A model generated the notes under the pieces. The model ran no database searches, was not told the origin of the DNA, and worked only from the letters and a program-made list of their open reading frames with translations. This document shows, in pieces, positions 53,601-59,517 of a DNA stretch of 64,000 nucleotides. The stretch comes from Ostrinia nubilalis. Taxonomy: Eukaryota; Arthropoda; Insecta; Lepidoptera; Crambidae. Position 1 is the stretch's first letter. Every line of letters begins with the position of its first letter. The translations under genes and the position numbers were made by a program. Where the stretch lies: positions 10,974,001 to 11,038,000 of the forward strand of contig NC_087092.1 in the NCBI RefSeq assembly GCF_963855985.1, given 5' to 3'.

Positions 53601-56600
53601 AACTGACGAACCTTTTCATTCCGTGACTGTACATAGAAGTCTTTGTTTAAATTATTTATTTATTTATTAAATTAACCGTTATCTCCGCAGCCCTGGCGGA
53701 CCCGTAGGCTCTGCTTACAGCGCGTCAGCGTGGGCGCTAGCATTGGCATTGGCCGTGCTATTGCACGCGCGGCAGACGGAATGGACGGCGCGTTTAGACT
53801 TCTTATGGCAAGCGCAGGCGCGTGATGAGAAGAGAGACATGGATGCCTTACAGGTATGATTGAAAAGTTTGATGTCTTAAACATAATGTTTAACCCTCTA
53901 CGAACGAAAATCGACGGGTGATAAGTGATATGTCTGTCTATGGCATCGTAGCTCCTAAACGAATAGACCTTAGATTTTAACAAAAAGGGAAGATACAGCA
54001 TGTGATTACGTTGCTATGGAAACACTTAGAGACCCTTATGCCTTCCCCTTTTTGTTTTAATCTAAAGAATGGACGTTTGGTTAGGTTTGATCGTTTAAAA
54101 TAGCAAGCCACGATTGACCAATTTCTTTGGTTAATTTATCTAAGAACAGAAAAATCATAGTATCTCGTTTGCAAAGTCTTACTATTATGTTTTCAGGCGT
54201 CCAACAGACGAATACTGTTCAACCTTCTGCCAGCTCATGTGGCTACACACTTCTTGGACAACCAATTCAGGACAAACATGGTAACTTACTGGGCCTGGTC
54301 ATTTCTCTTTTTATTTTAAACACATTATGAATTACCAAAATTATTCGGCTTAGGGTGATTTTATAAACCTACAAATATCTTTATTAGCTTGTTGTTTAAA
54401 GAATCGACCTCTAGCCGAGATCGCTTATAAATGTGCGAAGCTTCTATTTTTTCGCTATGCTCTGTCAAGTTTAACATCTGCATGAGATCACACTAACACG
54501 ACCATACTCATTCATTACTAACGCTGCTTCATTTGCAAAAAAAAAAAACGTAAAATTCGTCACGCATCGCATTCGTCACTCGCCTCAGCCGTCACATTCC
54601 GCTTATTGTCCGCATTTTGCACAAAAAAGGGGTTAAGTGACAGATAAATTGAAATTTCAATACATGTAACTTTCTTTAGACTTAAAAAAACTTTTCTATC
54701 TTGCCAAAATATGTATTACATTTTAAATCCAATTTCTACAAAAATACACCGTAAATTGAATTCCAACTGAATCACTCAGTCAATAAAAAATGAAACTCAT
54801 AAGTTGGTCTCTGGGTGAAGCATCAAAACGATGCGTATCTACATCTACAATAATCTACATGCAGTGTTAAATAAATAAACAAAAGATCATCAATAGAATA
54901 TAACAAGAACTTGGCCATAGATCACAGAAAACAAAAGCCGTTCAAAATTTTAAAATTATAATTTTTAACGCAAAATTAAATGTAACTGGCCATTATCTAA
55001 ATAAAACAAAAAGTGGTCTTAGATCACATTTAAAACAGAAGTTTAAAAATTTAAAATTAGAATTTGGAATGCATTCGTTAACGCACTGTCACCGCCCCAC
55101 CCCACGCTCGCATTGCTGACGTCAGAGGCGCGGTTGGCAGGACCTGTACCACCAGTCGTACCAGCGGGTGGGCGTGGTCTTCGCGTCAATCACCAACTAC
55201 CACGAGTTCTATATGGAGCTGGACGGGAATAACCAGGGCATGGAGTGCCTCAGGCTGCTCAATGAGATCATCGCTGACTTTGATGAGGTAAGGATTTACT
55301 TTTGGTTTGTTTATCACCAAACTTATCTATTTTAAATCAGCCAAAAATCTACTCAGCTACAAACACACCAATTCTCTAGCCTTAAAGGTGAATATGCCAT
55401 AGTAACATAAATATTTCAATACACTTTTTATCAAGCATGCTAAAAATAAACGTCTATAATTAACCCCAGCGGGAATCAAAACTGCTATACTTTAAGATGT
55501 AGCAAGATACGTTAAGAATTAATCTGATCTGTGGATTAATTCCAAAAAGTTTTTAGTACACATCACGTCAAAATAAACCCTGTGGCTGGTTTTCTTATGT
55601 AGTTATAATAGATGAAACCAGCATAATAATATTTGATCGCAGATCTACAGTTACTGTTGATTATATTAATAAAAAAAACATATATTACAGCTTCTAGGCG
55701 AGGACCGTTTCAGCGCGATCGACAAGATCAAGACGGTTGGGTCGACCTACATGGCCGCGGTAGGCCTTATTCCTGACAAGAAGATGACTGACGAGCCCAG
55801 CTCTCGTAAACACATGGCCACACTCGTGGAGTTTGTGTTCGCTATGCGGGACAAACTGAAGGATATCAACGATAACTCCTATAACAACTTTATGCTGAGA
55901 GTTGGTGAGTGTTTTTTTGATTACTAATAGACGACAATGTAGGATTAAGAAGACTTCCAATCAATAAACATCACACTATAAAATGTATGTTTTTAACAGG
56001 AATAAACGTCGGCCCAGTCGTCGCTGGAGTAATAGGTGCGCGTAAACCGCAGTACGACATATGGGGCAACACAGTCAACGTGGCTTCCCGAATGGACTCT
56101 ACCGGCCTTCCCAACCACACACAAGTGACGGAAGAAGTCTACCAGGCTCTGAAAGACATGCCCTACCAGTTCGTATGTAGAGGTAAAGTCAAAGTTAAAG
56201 GGAAGGGCGAGATGACCACATACTTTTTGACTGACCGAGCGCCCTCCAACGGCAGTGGATCAAACCCTAACAATGGGTCAACTCCGAACCCACCGTCAGC
56301 GTACGGAGGAGTAGCGACGCCTCTGGCGATGCTACAGAACTCCGCTCGAAGAGCAGCTGCCCAACCTTCACGGTTGCCGCCCGTCAGAGAAACGTCTGTC
56401 GCCGGCGAAAACGAACCGTTACTGCCGTCCAACGGCCACCAAAGTAACGGGAACAACCACAAAGGCAGCAAGGGGAGAAGAAACAAGGACTGTGATGAGA
56501 CACCACCACCGCCGCCTCCGCATGGCATATCCGCGAATCCAAGATGGCCGCCGCCTCGAGCGCTAGTCCCGCCGTGGCCGCGGCCTCAGGAGCCTCGCCC

Positions 56601-59517
56601 TCCCGCTGCACACAAAAGAAGACCTCCTACAAGATTACCCAGGCCTCGATCTAGCGAGAGTTTACCTCTAGCACGTAGCCCACGCGTACACTCCTCCGCT
56701 GACGAATTAAGTTCCCTCACTCGATCTCCTAGTTTAAGTTCATCCGACGAGAGCTACTCCCGAACGACTGACGCGTCTCCGTCGCCTCCGCGGCCGACGC
56801 AGTGGCTACCCCCGGCGCGGCCGCAGCGGCCCAACCCTGCGTACGACTACCCTCCTGTTCGCGCGTCCAAACCCACGCCTAACCACATTAACGAAATATA
56901 CGCCAAGCACAAGCTAAACAAGAAACCTTCTCTCGAAGATAAATTCATGGATGGAAGCCTAAACTTTCAGAAGGAGGAGGAAAAGTTGCAGAGGAGTATA
57001 ATAAACATGCTGGCGTCCGCGAAACGAGATGGGTGTTGTCAAACTGATAAGAAGGACGTCTCGGGTCGGTTGGGGAACAGAACGAACTCATTCTCTAGTT
57101 CTAGCAGCAGACCGAACAATTTGAAGCATTTGAACCACGACGGCAGAGAAGTGTTCACGAAACGAAGCCCTACTGACGTGGCCTGCGTGCCGCCCTTCGA
57201 GAGAGAGATCCAAAGGCTGCTTGATGATAAAAATTTAATCAAGAGTAATCCACAGAAAGTGGAGCGGAAGGAATTGAAACTTGAACTTAGGTAAGTTATT
57301 AAAATTGTTATGTTTCTGATATTAGAAATTTAAAGACTTATCTTTTGTAACGGGTTTAACAGCAAGGAATTTGACTTTTGTATGTGACTGTGAGTAGGCC
57401 CAGACGAGCTCTGGTGTTCCACGTAGCAGTACCTATGCTTTAACCAGTTCAACACCATGGAAGCTGTCGTGGCCTAAATAACCTCTCACTGTTTCAGGGC
57501 GTATCTTAGCAACTAAACAATAAGACTTAACTCACTATTTCAGGGGCCAAAACCCAGCCTTAGAGCCGCTCCGCAACTGCAACAACAACAACAGCAGCCC
57601 ACTCCACGCGGTCGGCCTGGCGGCCATTACGCAGCTGGCGCGCGCAGACGCAGCGAGCCCGGGCCGCGGGTCGCAGCACGCCGCGTCGCCGCTGCGGCCC
57701 TCGGCTGAGTTCCCTGGGGTGCTGCCTACAGATGTCGTCGTGGAACTGCCTTCGCCTACGCACTCGCGGGAGAACAACATTAGGTAAGTTGACAACGATC
57801 AAATAAGTAACGTACCTTTTGTTACCCTACGGGCCGCGCAGCCCAACTCCCGAAATTGCAACAACAACAACAGCAGTCCACTTCACGCGGTCGGCCTGGC
57901 GGCCATTACGCAGCTAGCGCGCGCAGACGCAGCGAGCCCGGGCCGCGGGTCGCAGCACGCCGCGTCGCCGCTGCGGCCCTCAGCTGAGTTCCCGGGGGTG
58001 CTGCCTACAGATGTCGTCGTGGAACTGCCTTCGCCTACGCACTCGCGGGAGAACAACATTAGGTAAGTTGACAACGATCAAATAGGTAACGTACCTTTTG
58101 TTACCCCACGGGCCGCGCAGCCCAACTCCCGAAAAAGCAACAACAACAACAGCAGTCCACTCCACGCGGTCGGACTGGCGGCCATTACGCAACTCGCCCG
58201 CGCAGGGAGAACAACATTAGGTAAGTTGATATCATCATCACCATCGTCATCATCATCTCAGCTATGGCTGACGAACGTCCACTGCTGAACATAGCCCTCC
58301 CCCAATGCTTTCCATGTTGCCCGGTTGGTAGCGGCCTGCGTCCAGCGCCTTCCTGGTACCTTTACGATGTCTTTGGTCCACCTTCATCATCATCATCATC
58401 ATCATTACAGCCACATGACGTCCACTGCTGAACATAGGCCTCCCCCAATGACTTCCACATCGCACTGTTGGTAGCGGCCTGCATCCAGCGCCTTCCTGCT
58501 ACCTTTACGATGTCGTCGATCCACCTTGACGCTGTGTTTTCCGGTACGCGGGCTCCATTCCAGAACCTTGCTGCCCCATCGACCATCAGTTCTGCGTACT
58601 ATGTGCACTGCCCATTGCCACTTCAGCTTGCTAATGCGTCGGGCAATGTCAGCGACTTTAGTTCGTTTACGGATCTCCTGATTTCTGATTCAATCTCGTA
58701 AAGGAGGTAAGTTGATAACGTACCTTATATGGATGACCAAAATCAAAACTCCCACTCTAACTCAGTTTCATAGCAACTAAACGAAATAAATACCTATTTG
58801 ATTGAAAACTAATTAGTTGAATTGATTGTCTTAGAACTGTTGGTTTATTTTGCCATGGCGTCTACTCCATAAGATGGGGTTCGTCAATGGAAATAGCTTG
58901 TTCAATTATTTCTTCAATTTATTTTGCAGTCCACCATGCGAGCGGAAAGCAGATGCAGCTACGTCTAAAGACAAACACGAAAAAGCAATCCAGGAGAGAC
59001 TACAAACCCGGGTAAGTTTACTTCGTATCTTATACGTATTAGGTACCGTGAGAATATGGAGACACATTTAATCTACTTTATTATATTTCGACAGGTAACC
59101 ACTTCTAATCATAGAGAATTGGGTCTCTACGGGGAAAGTCAATCCGAATGGAGTTCGTCGTGTTCCGAGGGCGAGGGCGACGGGGAGGGCGGTCAGCCCG
59201 AGAGCACGGGCTACACCACCGACGACCCCGCGCTGGAAAATGTGTCCATGCTCAACGAGGCCGGGCTCACCGACGCGGAAGCCGCTCTGAGTGACGTCAA
59301 CTCCTGCTACTTCGACAGAGACGATGACGTGTCCTCCCGCGCCTCCTCCCGCCTCCTCGACTCCGAGGCCCTCGTCTCCCTCGAGTCCCTCAGCGCCATC
59401 TACGACTCCGACGAGCCCGCGCACAGGTACCTCGCGAACATTCGCACCGTCAGCGAATCCATCACCAGGAACTTCGGACAGCCCGCGCACGTCACCGACG
59501 GCGAGAGCGACGTCTAG
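26498..59517 (+). CDS. rut: Rutabaga-type Ca2+/calmodulin-responsive adenylyl cyclase, 5'-truncated by the window (17 exons)
   Basis: This gene encodes a membrane adenylyl cyclase (ATP to cAMP and pyrophosphate). Joining exons 26498-26609, 27942-28069, 46444-46602, 46975-47119, 47563-47736, 48333-48413, 50692-50877, 51691-51969, 52323-52624, 53691-53853, 54197-54280, 55141-55287, 55691-55904, 56000-57290, 57544-57783, 58930-59011 and 59095-59517 keeps one frame throughout and gives about 1,402 residues to a TAG stop. Order: C1a ([20 protein letters not shown]), C1b with a basic amphipathic helix ([19 protein letters not shown]), six membrane helices, C2 ([30 protein letters not shown]), then a long Ser/Pro/Arg-rich tail. 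From memory, the C1b helix, the [10 protein letters not shown] segment and the long tail fit insect rutabaga (AC1-like) better than the AC2-, AC3- or AC8-like insect cyclases. The N-terminus and first six helices are not seen and are presumably upstream. The exact 3' end of the sixth listed exon is uncertain. Confidence 0.87.
26610..27941 (+). other. rut intron
   Basis: This intron is bounded by GTAAGA and TTGTGCAG. Apart from the RTE-like tail at 27537-27793 I see no gene. A second piece resembling that tail (CCAGCAGTGAACGTC near 27520) suggests older debris. Confidence 0.8.
27537..27793 (-). mobile_element. RTE-like LINE 3' end
   Basis: On the minus strand the sequence encodes pieces of the RTE C-terminus and ends in a CAT-repeat (read on + as CATCATCATCATCATTTCAG). 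GACGTCCACTGCTGAACATA, GTAGCGGCCTGCGTCCAGCG and TTCTGCGTACTATGTACCCT recur at 28217-28375 and 58231-58700. Confidence 0.7.
27942..28069 (+). CDS. rut: rut exon: C1a, second metal-binding Asp
   Basis: After TTGTGCAG the exon encodes [19 protein letters not shown] followed by [23 protein letters not shown]. The Asp of LGDCYY is the second metal-binding aspartate of C1. The donor is GTGAGT, leaving two bases (GC) that are completed to Ala by the first base of the exon 18 kb downstream. GC content is far above the flanking intron. Confidence 0.92.
28094..28205. mobile_element. MITE 24 bases after an exon donor
   Basis: GTCTGGTCTGCGAGCACGTA followed by GAATTTTGT pairs with ACAAAATTCTACGTGCTCAC followed by AGACCGGGC. 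Arms are about 30 bases with three mismatches. It sits right behind the donor of the 27942-28069 exon. The GAGCACGTAGAATTTTGT end resembles a common lepidopteran family. Confidence 0.7.
28217..28375 (-). mobile_element. RTE-like LINE 3' end
   Basis: CATCATTTCAGTCACGACGT and AACATAGGCCTCCCCCAATG are followed by GTAGCGGCCTGCATCCAGCG and GGTCCACCTTGTGGGTGGAC. It is a truncated copy of the same tail as at 27537, in the same orientation. Confidence 0.68.
28390..28560. repeat. Degenerate tandem TTTCGGTTACGGATA-type repeat
   Basis: Units such as TTTCGGTTATTGATACGG, TTTCGGTTACGAATATG, TTTCGGATTATCCG and TTTCGGTTACGGATATTAG follow each other with variation. Low complexity, non-coding. Confidence 0.55.
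33912..34225 (+). repeat. 131-bp tandem repeat inside the LTR element
   Basis: GTCAAGATTCCTGATGTACT starts at 33912, 34043 and 34174; two full units and one partial unit differ at only a few bases. The unit length is not a multiple of three, so each repeat changes the frame of the residual gag/pol-like reading frame ([16 protein letters not shown]). Confidence 0.88.
34306..34500 (+). pseudogene. Integrase C-terminal remnant of the gypsy-like element
   Basis: The 64-codon frame reads [40 protein letters not shown] and ends [15 protein letters not shown]. The GD.VYV...R..KM...RIGPY.I..KI....Y..D motif is the integrase C-terminal (SH3-like) domain at the end of Ty3/gypsy pol. Catalytic integrase, RNase H, reverse transcriptase and protease are gone. 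The stop falls about 40 bases before the 3' LTR, as expected. Confidence 0.75.
35764..35962 (+). mobile_element. Lepidopteran short interspersed repeat
   Basis: It starts CTAGCTTTCCGCCCGCGGCT and continues to CAGCTCAATCGGCCCAGCCG, then TTTTTATTTATATAGATAGA at the end. This is the same family as the minus copy at 8046-8282. Its open frame is incidental. Confidence 0.65.
36150..36414 (-). mobile_element. tRNA-headed SINE (minus strand)
   Basis: On the minus strand the head has TTTGGTGTAGTGGTTCGAGG (A-box side) and GCGGGTTCGATTCCCGCAC (B-box GGTTCGATTCC with its pairing stem). The body runs through TTGTACTATG... and ends in an AATAAAT-rich tail (36150-36180 on +). It lies inside the 1,435-bp element, so it inserted after that element. 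A fragment of the same family is at 18729-18822. Confidence 0.72.
38640..38695 (-). repeat. Degraded 'CTAGC...CCGCCGTCTTCGC' repeat end
   Basis: GTAGCGAAGACGGCGGAAAA then AGCTAG is a degenerate inverse of the head of the repeat family at 35764. Confidence 0.4.
39593..39715. mobile_element. MITE-like inverted repeat
   Basis: CTACTCCGTAACGCGATTTA with ATTTTCGACTCTGTCTATCG pairs imperfectly with the right end (AGAGCCGAAAATGCGAACTC, TTTGCGGAGTAG). Non-coding. Confidence 0.5.
40654..41295. mobile_element. DNA element with TAGGGGAGACC ends, second of its type
   Basis: The left end TAGGGGAGACCGAGGTGAGT and the inverse of the right end TAGGGGAGACTGAGGTGAGT differ at one base and continue through GGAGAGTTGTGAC/AGAGAGTTGTGAC. 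The first 11 bases match the ends of 13501-14976, but inner sequence differs. No transposase is seen. A LINE tail sits inside at 41040-41245. Confidence 0.72.
41040..41245 (+). mobile_element. LINE 3' tail
   Basis: ACTGAGTTTGTTGCGGCGCT, TCTTCTCAGCACTTGCCAAA and GGTCTCGAAGCGCTGGTAGG followed by AAATTTTGACTTTGACC match, from memory, a widespread lepidopteran non-LTR tail. Only the 3' end is present. Confidence 0.5.
44319..44361. repeat. Short direct repeat
   Basis: GGTATACCGATAGAATT occurs twice, 22 bases apart. Only two units; function unknown. Confidence 0.5.
45888..45936. repeat. Perfect 19-bp-stem hairpin
   Basis: ATACGGAGGCGTTTAGGTA and its exact inverse flank an 11-base loop that contains GCGATCGC. 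GC-rich compared with the surrounding intron. Confidence 0.65.
46444..46602 (+). CDS. rut: rut exon: C1a core
   Basis: After TTTTTTCCAG the exon encodes [20 protein letters not shown], then [20 protein letters not shown] and [20 protein letters not shown] and WSNDVTLAN are C1 hallmarks. In the C1 half these positions help form the pseudosymmetric forskolin-like pocket rather than the substrate site. The donor is GTATGC (phase 2), joined to a T that starts the next exon to give Gly. Confidence 0.92.
46603..46974 (+). other. rut intron, nothing further seen
   Basis: The intron runs from GTATGC to GGATTTCAG. AT-rich, with no repeat or gene that I can define. Confidence 0.8.
46975..47119 (+). 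CDS. rut: rut exon: end of C1a
   Basis: After GGATTTCAG the exon encodes [20 protein letters not shown], then [20 protein letters not shown] and IPPPRRRK, the usual end of a class III catalytic domain with the start of the C1b linker. The donor is GTTAGT after a Lys codon (phase 0). The frame stays open for about 80 further bases without conservation, which I treat as intron. Confidence 0.9.
47120..47562 (+). other. rut intron, nothing further seen
   Basis: The intron runs from GTTAGT to TTTCTAG. The first 80 bases remain open in the exon frame but lack conserved residues. Confidence 0.75.
47563..47736 (+). CDS. rut: rut exon: C1b linker with calmodulin-site-like helix
   Basis: After TTTCTAG the exon (58 codons, phase 0 at both ends) encodes a basic amphipathic stretch, [20 protein letters not shown], followed by VPFSN. 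It lines up, from memory of the family, with the calmodulin-binding segment of type 1 cyclases (basic residues, VQL.H, and a PFSN motif just after). This is the main sequence evidence that the enzyme is Ca2+/calmodulin-regulated. The donor is GTACGA. Confidence 0.87.
47737..48332 (+). other. rut intron, nothing further seen
   Basis: The intron runs from GTACGA to GTGTGGCAG. The minus-strand frame ending at 48117 is a shadow of the following GC-rich exon. Confidence 0.7.
48333..48413 (+). CDS. rut: rut exon: C1b linker (3' end uncertain)
   Basis: After GGTGTGGCAG the exon starts in phase 0 with [19 protein letters not shown] and LASLRAED, using GC-rich codons. The best donor is GTGAGC at 48414, which leaves phase 0 and joins cleanly to the exon at 50692. 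The frame stays open to 48722, however, and codons remain GC3-rich to about 48545 (an Ala/Pro/His-rich stretch), so a longer exon or an alternative donor is possible. The weak candidates are GTCGAC near 48525 and GTAAAT at 48696. Confidence 0.6.
48414..50691 (+). other. rut intron, with coding-like first 130 bases
   Basis: The first part (to about 48545) keeps a GC3-rich open frame and may be exon. The rest is AT-rich. An inverted repeat TTTTGTGATTGATCATTT (about 50176) with its inverse near 50235-50252 is the only structure I can define. Confidence 0.6.
50692..50877 (+). CDS. rut: rut exon: end of C1b before second membrane block
   Basis: After TTTCCACAG the exon (62 codons, phase 0 at both ends) encodes [20 protein letters not shown], then [20 protein letters not shown] and [17 protein letters not shown]. 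The FKRP.KKRHS...HQPTNRVN...AI.ARS.HREK pattern is typical of rutabaga just before membrane helix 7. It is strongly basic and so could lie along the inner membrane face. The donor is GTAACT. Confidence 0.92.
50948..51690. repeat. Intronic tandem repeat, five units of about 148 bp in a dimeric pattern
   Basis: TGGTGACCAT recurs at 50948, 51092, 51241, 51392 and 51540. Units have AGCCAGTTT, CTCGTAGCT.GAAAGTTTT, and CACAAGTTAAAAGCGCAGTT. Odd units carry GTCGGCGTGTCGATCCAAAT and even units GTCGTCGTGTCGAGTCAAAT, so 1 matches 3 and 2 matches 4 better than neighbours do. The last unit runs to just before the acceptor of the next rut exon. Confidence 0.88.
51691..51969 (+). CDS. rut: rut exon: membrane helices 7-9
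   Basis: After TTATTTTTCAG the exon (93 codons, phase 0 at both ends) encodes three hydrophobic spans: about residues 10-30 ([20 protein letters not shown]), 32-58 ([20 protein letters not shown]), and 75-93 ([17 protein letters not shown]). These are the first three helices of the second membrane block. The minus-strand open frame across 51687-52133 is a shadow of this GC-rich exon. The donor is GTAAGT. Confidence 0.92.
51970..52322 (+). other. rut intron, nothing further seen
   Basis: The intron runs from GTAAGT to CTTCCAG and is AT-rich, with no definable element. Confidence 0.8.
52323..52624 (+). CDS. rut: rut exon: extracellular loop and helices 10-11
   Basis: After CTTCCAG the exon begins with [20 protein letters not shown], a loop carrying two N-glycosylation sequons (NLT, NVT), as expected for the extracellular loop of the second membrane block. 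It then encodes hydrophobic spans [19 protein letters not shown] and [20 protein letters not shown]. The donor is GTGAGT, leaving GA that is completed to Asp by the next exon. Cys residues in the loop and before helix 10 could form a disulfide. Confidence 0.92.
52625..53690 (+). other. rut intron made mostly of short DNA elements
   Basis: The intron runs from GTGAGT to CTCCGCAG. It contains the element at 53178-53631 and the weaker inverted repeat at 52975-53162, with no coding capacity. Confidence 0.7.
53178..53631. mobile_element. MITE in rut intron
   Basis: The left end TACAGTCGCGGAATGAAAAG, then GTTCGTCA, is the inverse of the right end (TGACGAACCTTTTCATTCCG, then TGACTGTA) with one mismatch. 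Sequence around it (CTTGATGTGTG before, CATAGAAGTCTTTG after) matches an uninterrupted stretch at 52943-52974 (CTTGATATGTGTAG, TACATAGAAGTCTTTG). An older inverted repeat (CTCTATAGGTCTCTCTAT and its inverse) spans about 52975-53162. Confidence 0.72.
53691..53853 (+). CDS. rut: rut exon: helix 12 and signalling helix into C2
   Basis: After ATCTCCGCAG the exon encodes [20 protein letters not shown] with [10 protein letters not shown] (membrane helix 12), then [20 protein letters not shown] with DALQ. That last part is the helical region that connects the membrane block to C2 and carries coupling in membrane cyclases. The donor is GTATGA, phase 0. Confidence 0.9.
53854..54196 (+). other. rut intron with a small inverted repeat
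   Basis: CTTAGATTTTAACAAAAAGG (53969) pairs with CCTTTTTGTTTTAATCTAAAG-like sequence near 54047-54068. This is probably a degraded MITE of about 100 bases. Confidence 0.55.
54197..54280 (+). CDS. rut: rut exon: lead-in helix to C2
   Basis: This short exon of 28 codons follows TGTTTTCAG. It encodes [20 protein letters not shown] and DNQFRTNM, the conserved 'N..[11 protein letters not shown].HFL' segment just before C2. The donor is GTAACT and both ends are phase 0. Confidence 0.9.
54281..55140 (+). other. rut intron
   Basis: The intron runs from GTAACT to GGTTGGCAG. It has two related AT-rich stretches (TTAGATCACATTTAAAACAG at 55018 and a diverged relative near 54917). The last 60 bases are GC-rich but show no protein. 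Confidence 0.7.
55141..55287 (+). CDS. rut: rut exon: start of catalytic domain C2
   Basis: After GGTTGGCAG the exon (49 codons) encodes [20 protein letters not shown], then [20 protein letters not shown] and NEIIADFDE. In C2 the first metal-binding Asp is naturally replaced (FASI instead of FADI), as seen here, so C2 supplies substrate-binding residues instead. The donor is GTAAGG. Confidence 0.93.
55288..55690 (+). other. rut intron, nothing further seen
   Basis: The intron runs from GTAAGG to TATATTACAG and is AT-rich. Confidence 0.8.
55691..55904 (+). CDS. rut: rut exon: C2, adenine-binding segment
   Basis: After TATATTACAG the exon encodes [20 protein letters not shown] and MAAVGLIP, followed by [18 protein letters not shown] and NNFMLRV. 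The Lys of [11 protein letters not shown] is the adenine-recognising lysine of C2. A short linker ([13 protein letters not shown]) sits at the usual variable loop. The donor is GTGAGT, phase 1. Confidence 0.93.
56000..57290 (+). CDS. rut: rut exon: end of C2 plus long C-terminal tail
   Basis: After TTTTAACAG this 1,291-base exon starts with [20 protein letters not shown] and [16 protein letters not shown]. It carries the C2 Asp that contacts adenine and the Asn and Arg of NTVNVASR that contact the nucleotide. C2 ends near 56236 ([17 protein letters not shown]). About 350 residues of tail follow: Gly/Asn-rich, then proline runs, Arg/Ser/Pro-rich, and finally a charged helical stretch ([35 protein letters not shown]). 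Long tails are known for insect rutabaga. The donor is GTAAGT, phase 2. Minus-strand frames here are shadows. Confidence 0.93.
57544..57783 (+). CDS. rut: rut exon: low-complexity tail (Asn, Ala and Ser/Pro-rich); parent of a tandem duplication
   Basis: After CACTATTTCAG the 240-base exon is phase 2 at both ends, so it can be skipped without changing frame. It encodes [40 protein letters not shown] and [20 protein letters not shown]. The donor is GTAAGT. Two more copies of most of this exon lie directly downstream (57845-58220) but lack its acceptor and start. Confidence 0.82.
57784..58222 (+). repeat. Tandem duplication of a rut tail exon (279-bp period): two extra decayed exon copies
   Basis: The exon at 57544 plus its donor flank is repeated. 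The donor GTAAGTTGA recurs at 57784, 58063 and 58221. Copy 2 (about 57845-58062) is nearly full length and copy 3 (about 58124-58220) has lost about 120 internal bases. Both copies start after CCGCGCAG, which would enter in the wrong phase. Copy 2 read after the upstream AG hits TAG within about 20 codons, and copy 3 hits TAG at its own end. They look like pseudo-exons or poison exons. Confidence 0.82.
58231..58384 (-). mobile_element. RTE-like LINE tail, first of a pair
   Basis: On + it reads CATCATCACCATCGTCATCA, GAACGTCCACTGCTGAACAT and GGTAGCGGCCTGCGTCCAGC, the inverse of an RTE 3' end. It stops at TTGGTCCACCTT, where the second copy begins. Confidence 0.7.
58385..58700 (-). mobile_element. 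RTE-like LINE 3' end, second of a pair
   Basis: The minus strand encodes the C-terminal part of an RTE polyprotein ([28 protein letters not shown]), followed by a GATGATGATGAT run that appears on + as CATCATCATCATCATCATCA at about 58386. The minus frames at 58262-58608 are all this element. It lies in the rut intron before the exon at 58930. Confidence 0.75.
58930..59011 (+). CDS. rut: rut exon: short charged tail segment
   Basis: After TTTATTTTGCAG the exon begins with T, which completes AG from the exon at 57544 to Ser, then [20 protein letters not shown] and QERLQTR. It is rich in Lys, Glu and Arg and probably helical. The donor is GTAAGT after an Arg codon (phase 0). Confidence 0.8.
59095..59517 (+). 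CDS. rut: rut last exon: acidic C-terminus and stop
   Basis: After TTCGACAG the exon encodes [20 protein letters not shown], then an acidic Ser/Glu/Asp-rich stretch ([60 protein letters not shown]) and ends in [10 protein letters not shown] before TAG at 59515. This 140-residue acidic tail contrasts with the basic tail of the previous large exon. GC-rich codons stop abruptly at the stop codon, supporting it as the true end. Confidence 0.88.
   Translation, partial: VTTSNHRELGLYGESQSEWSSSCSEGEGDGEGGQPESTGYTTDDPALENVSMLNEAGLTDAEAALSDVNSCYFDRDDDVSSRASSRLLDSEALVSLESLSAIYDSDEPAHRYLANIRTVSESITRNFGQPAHVTDGESDV

Noticed and set aside
56163..56611. Long minus-strand open frames opposite the rut C2/tail exon
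   Set aside because: They are shadows of GC-rich, low-complexity coding sequence on the + strand; the + frame has the conserved cyclase motifs.
57841..58220. Two further genuine in-frame rut exons
   Set aside because: The only acceptors are in the wrong phase relative to the upstream donor and lead to stops, so they are called decayed copies.
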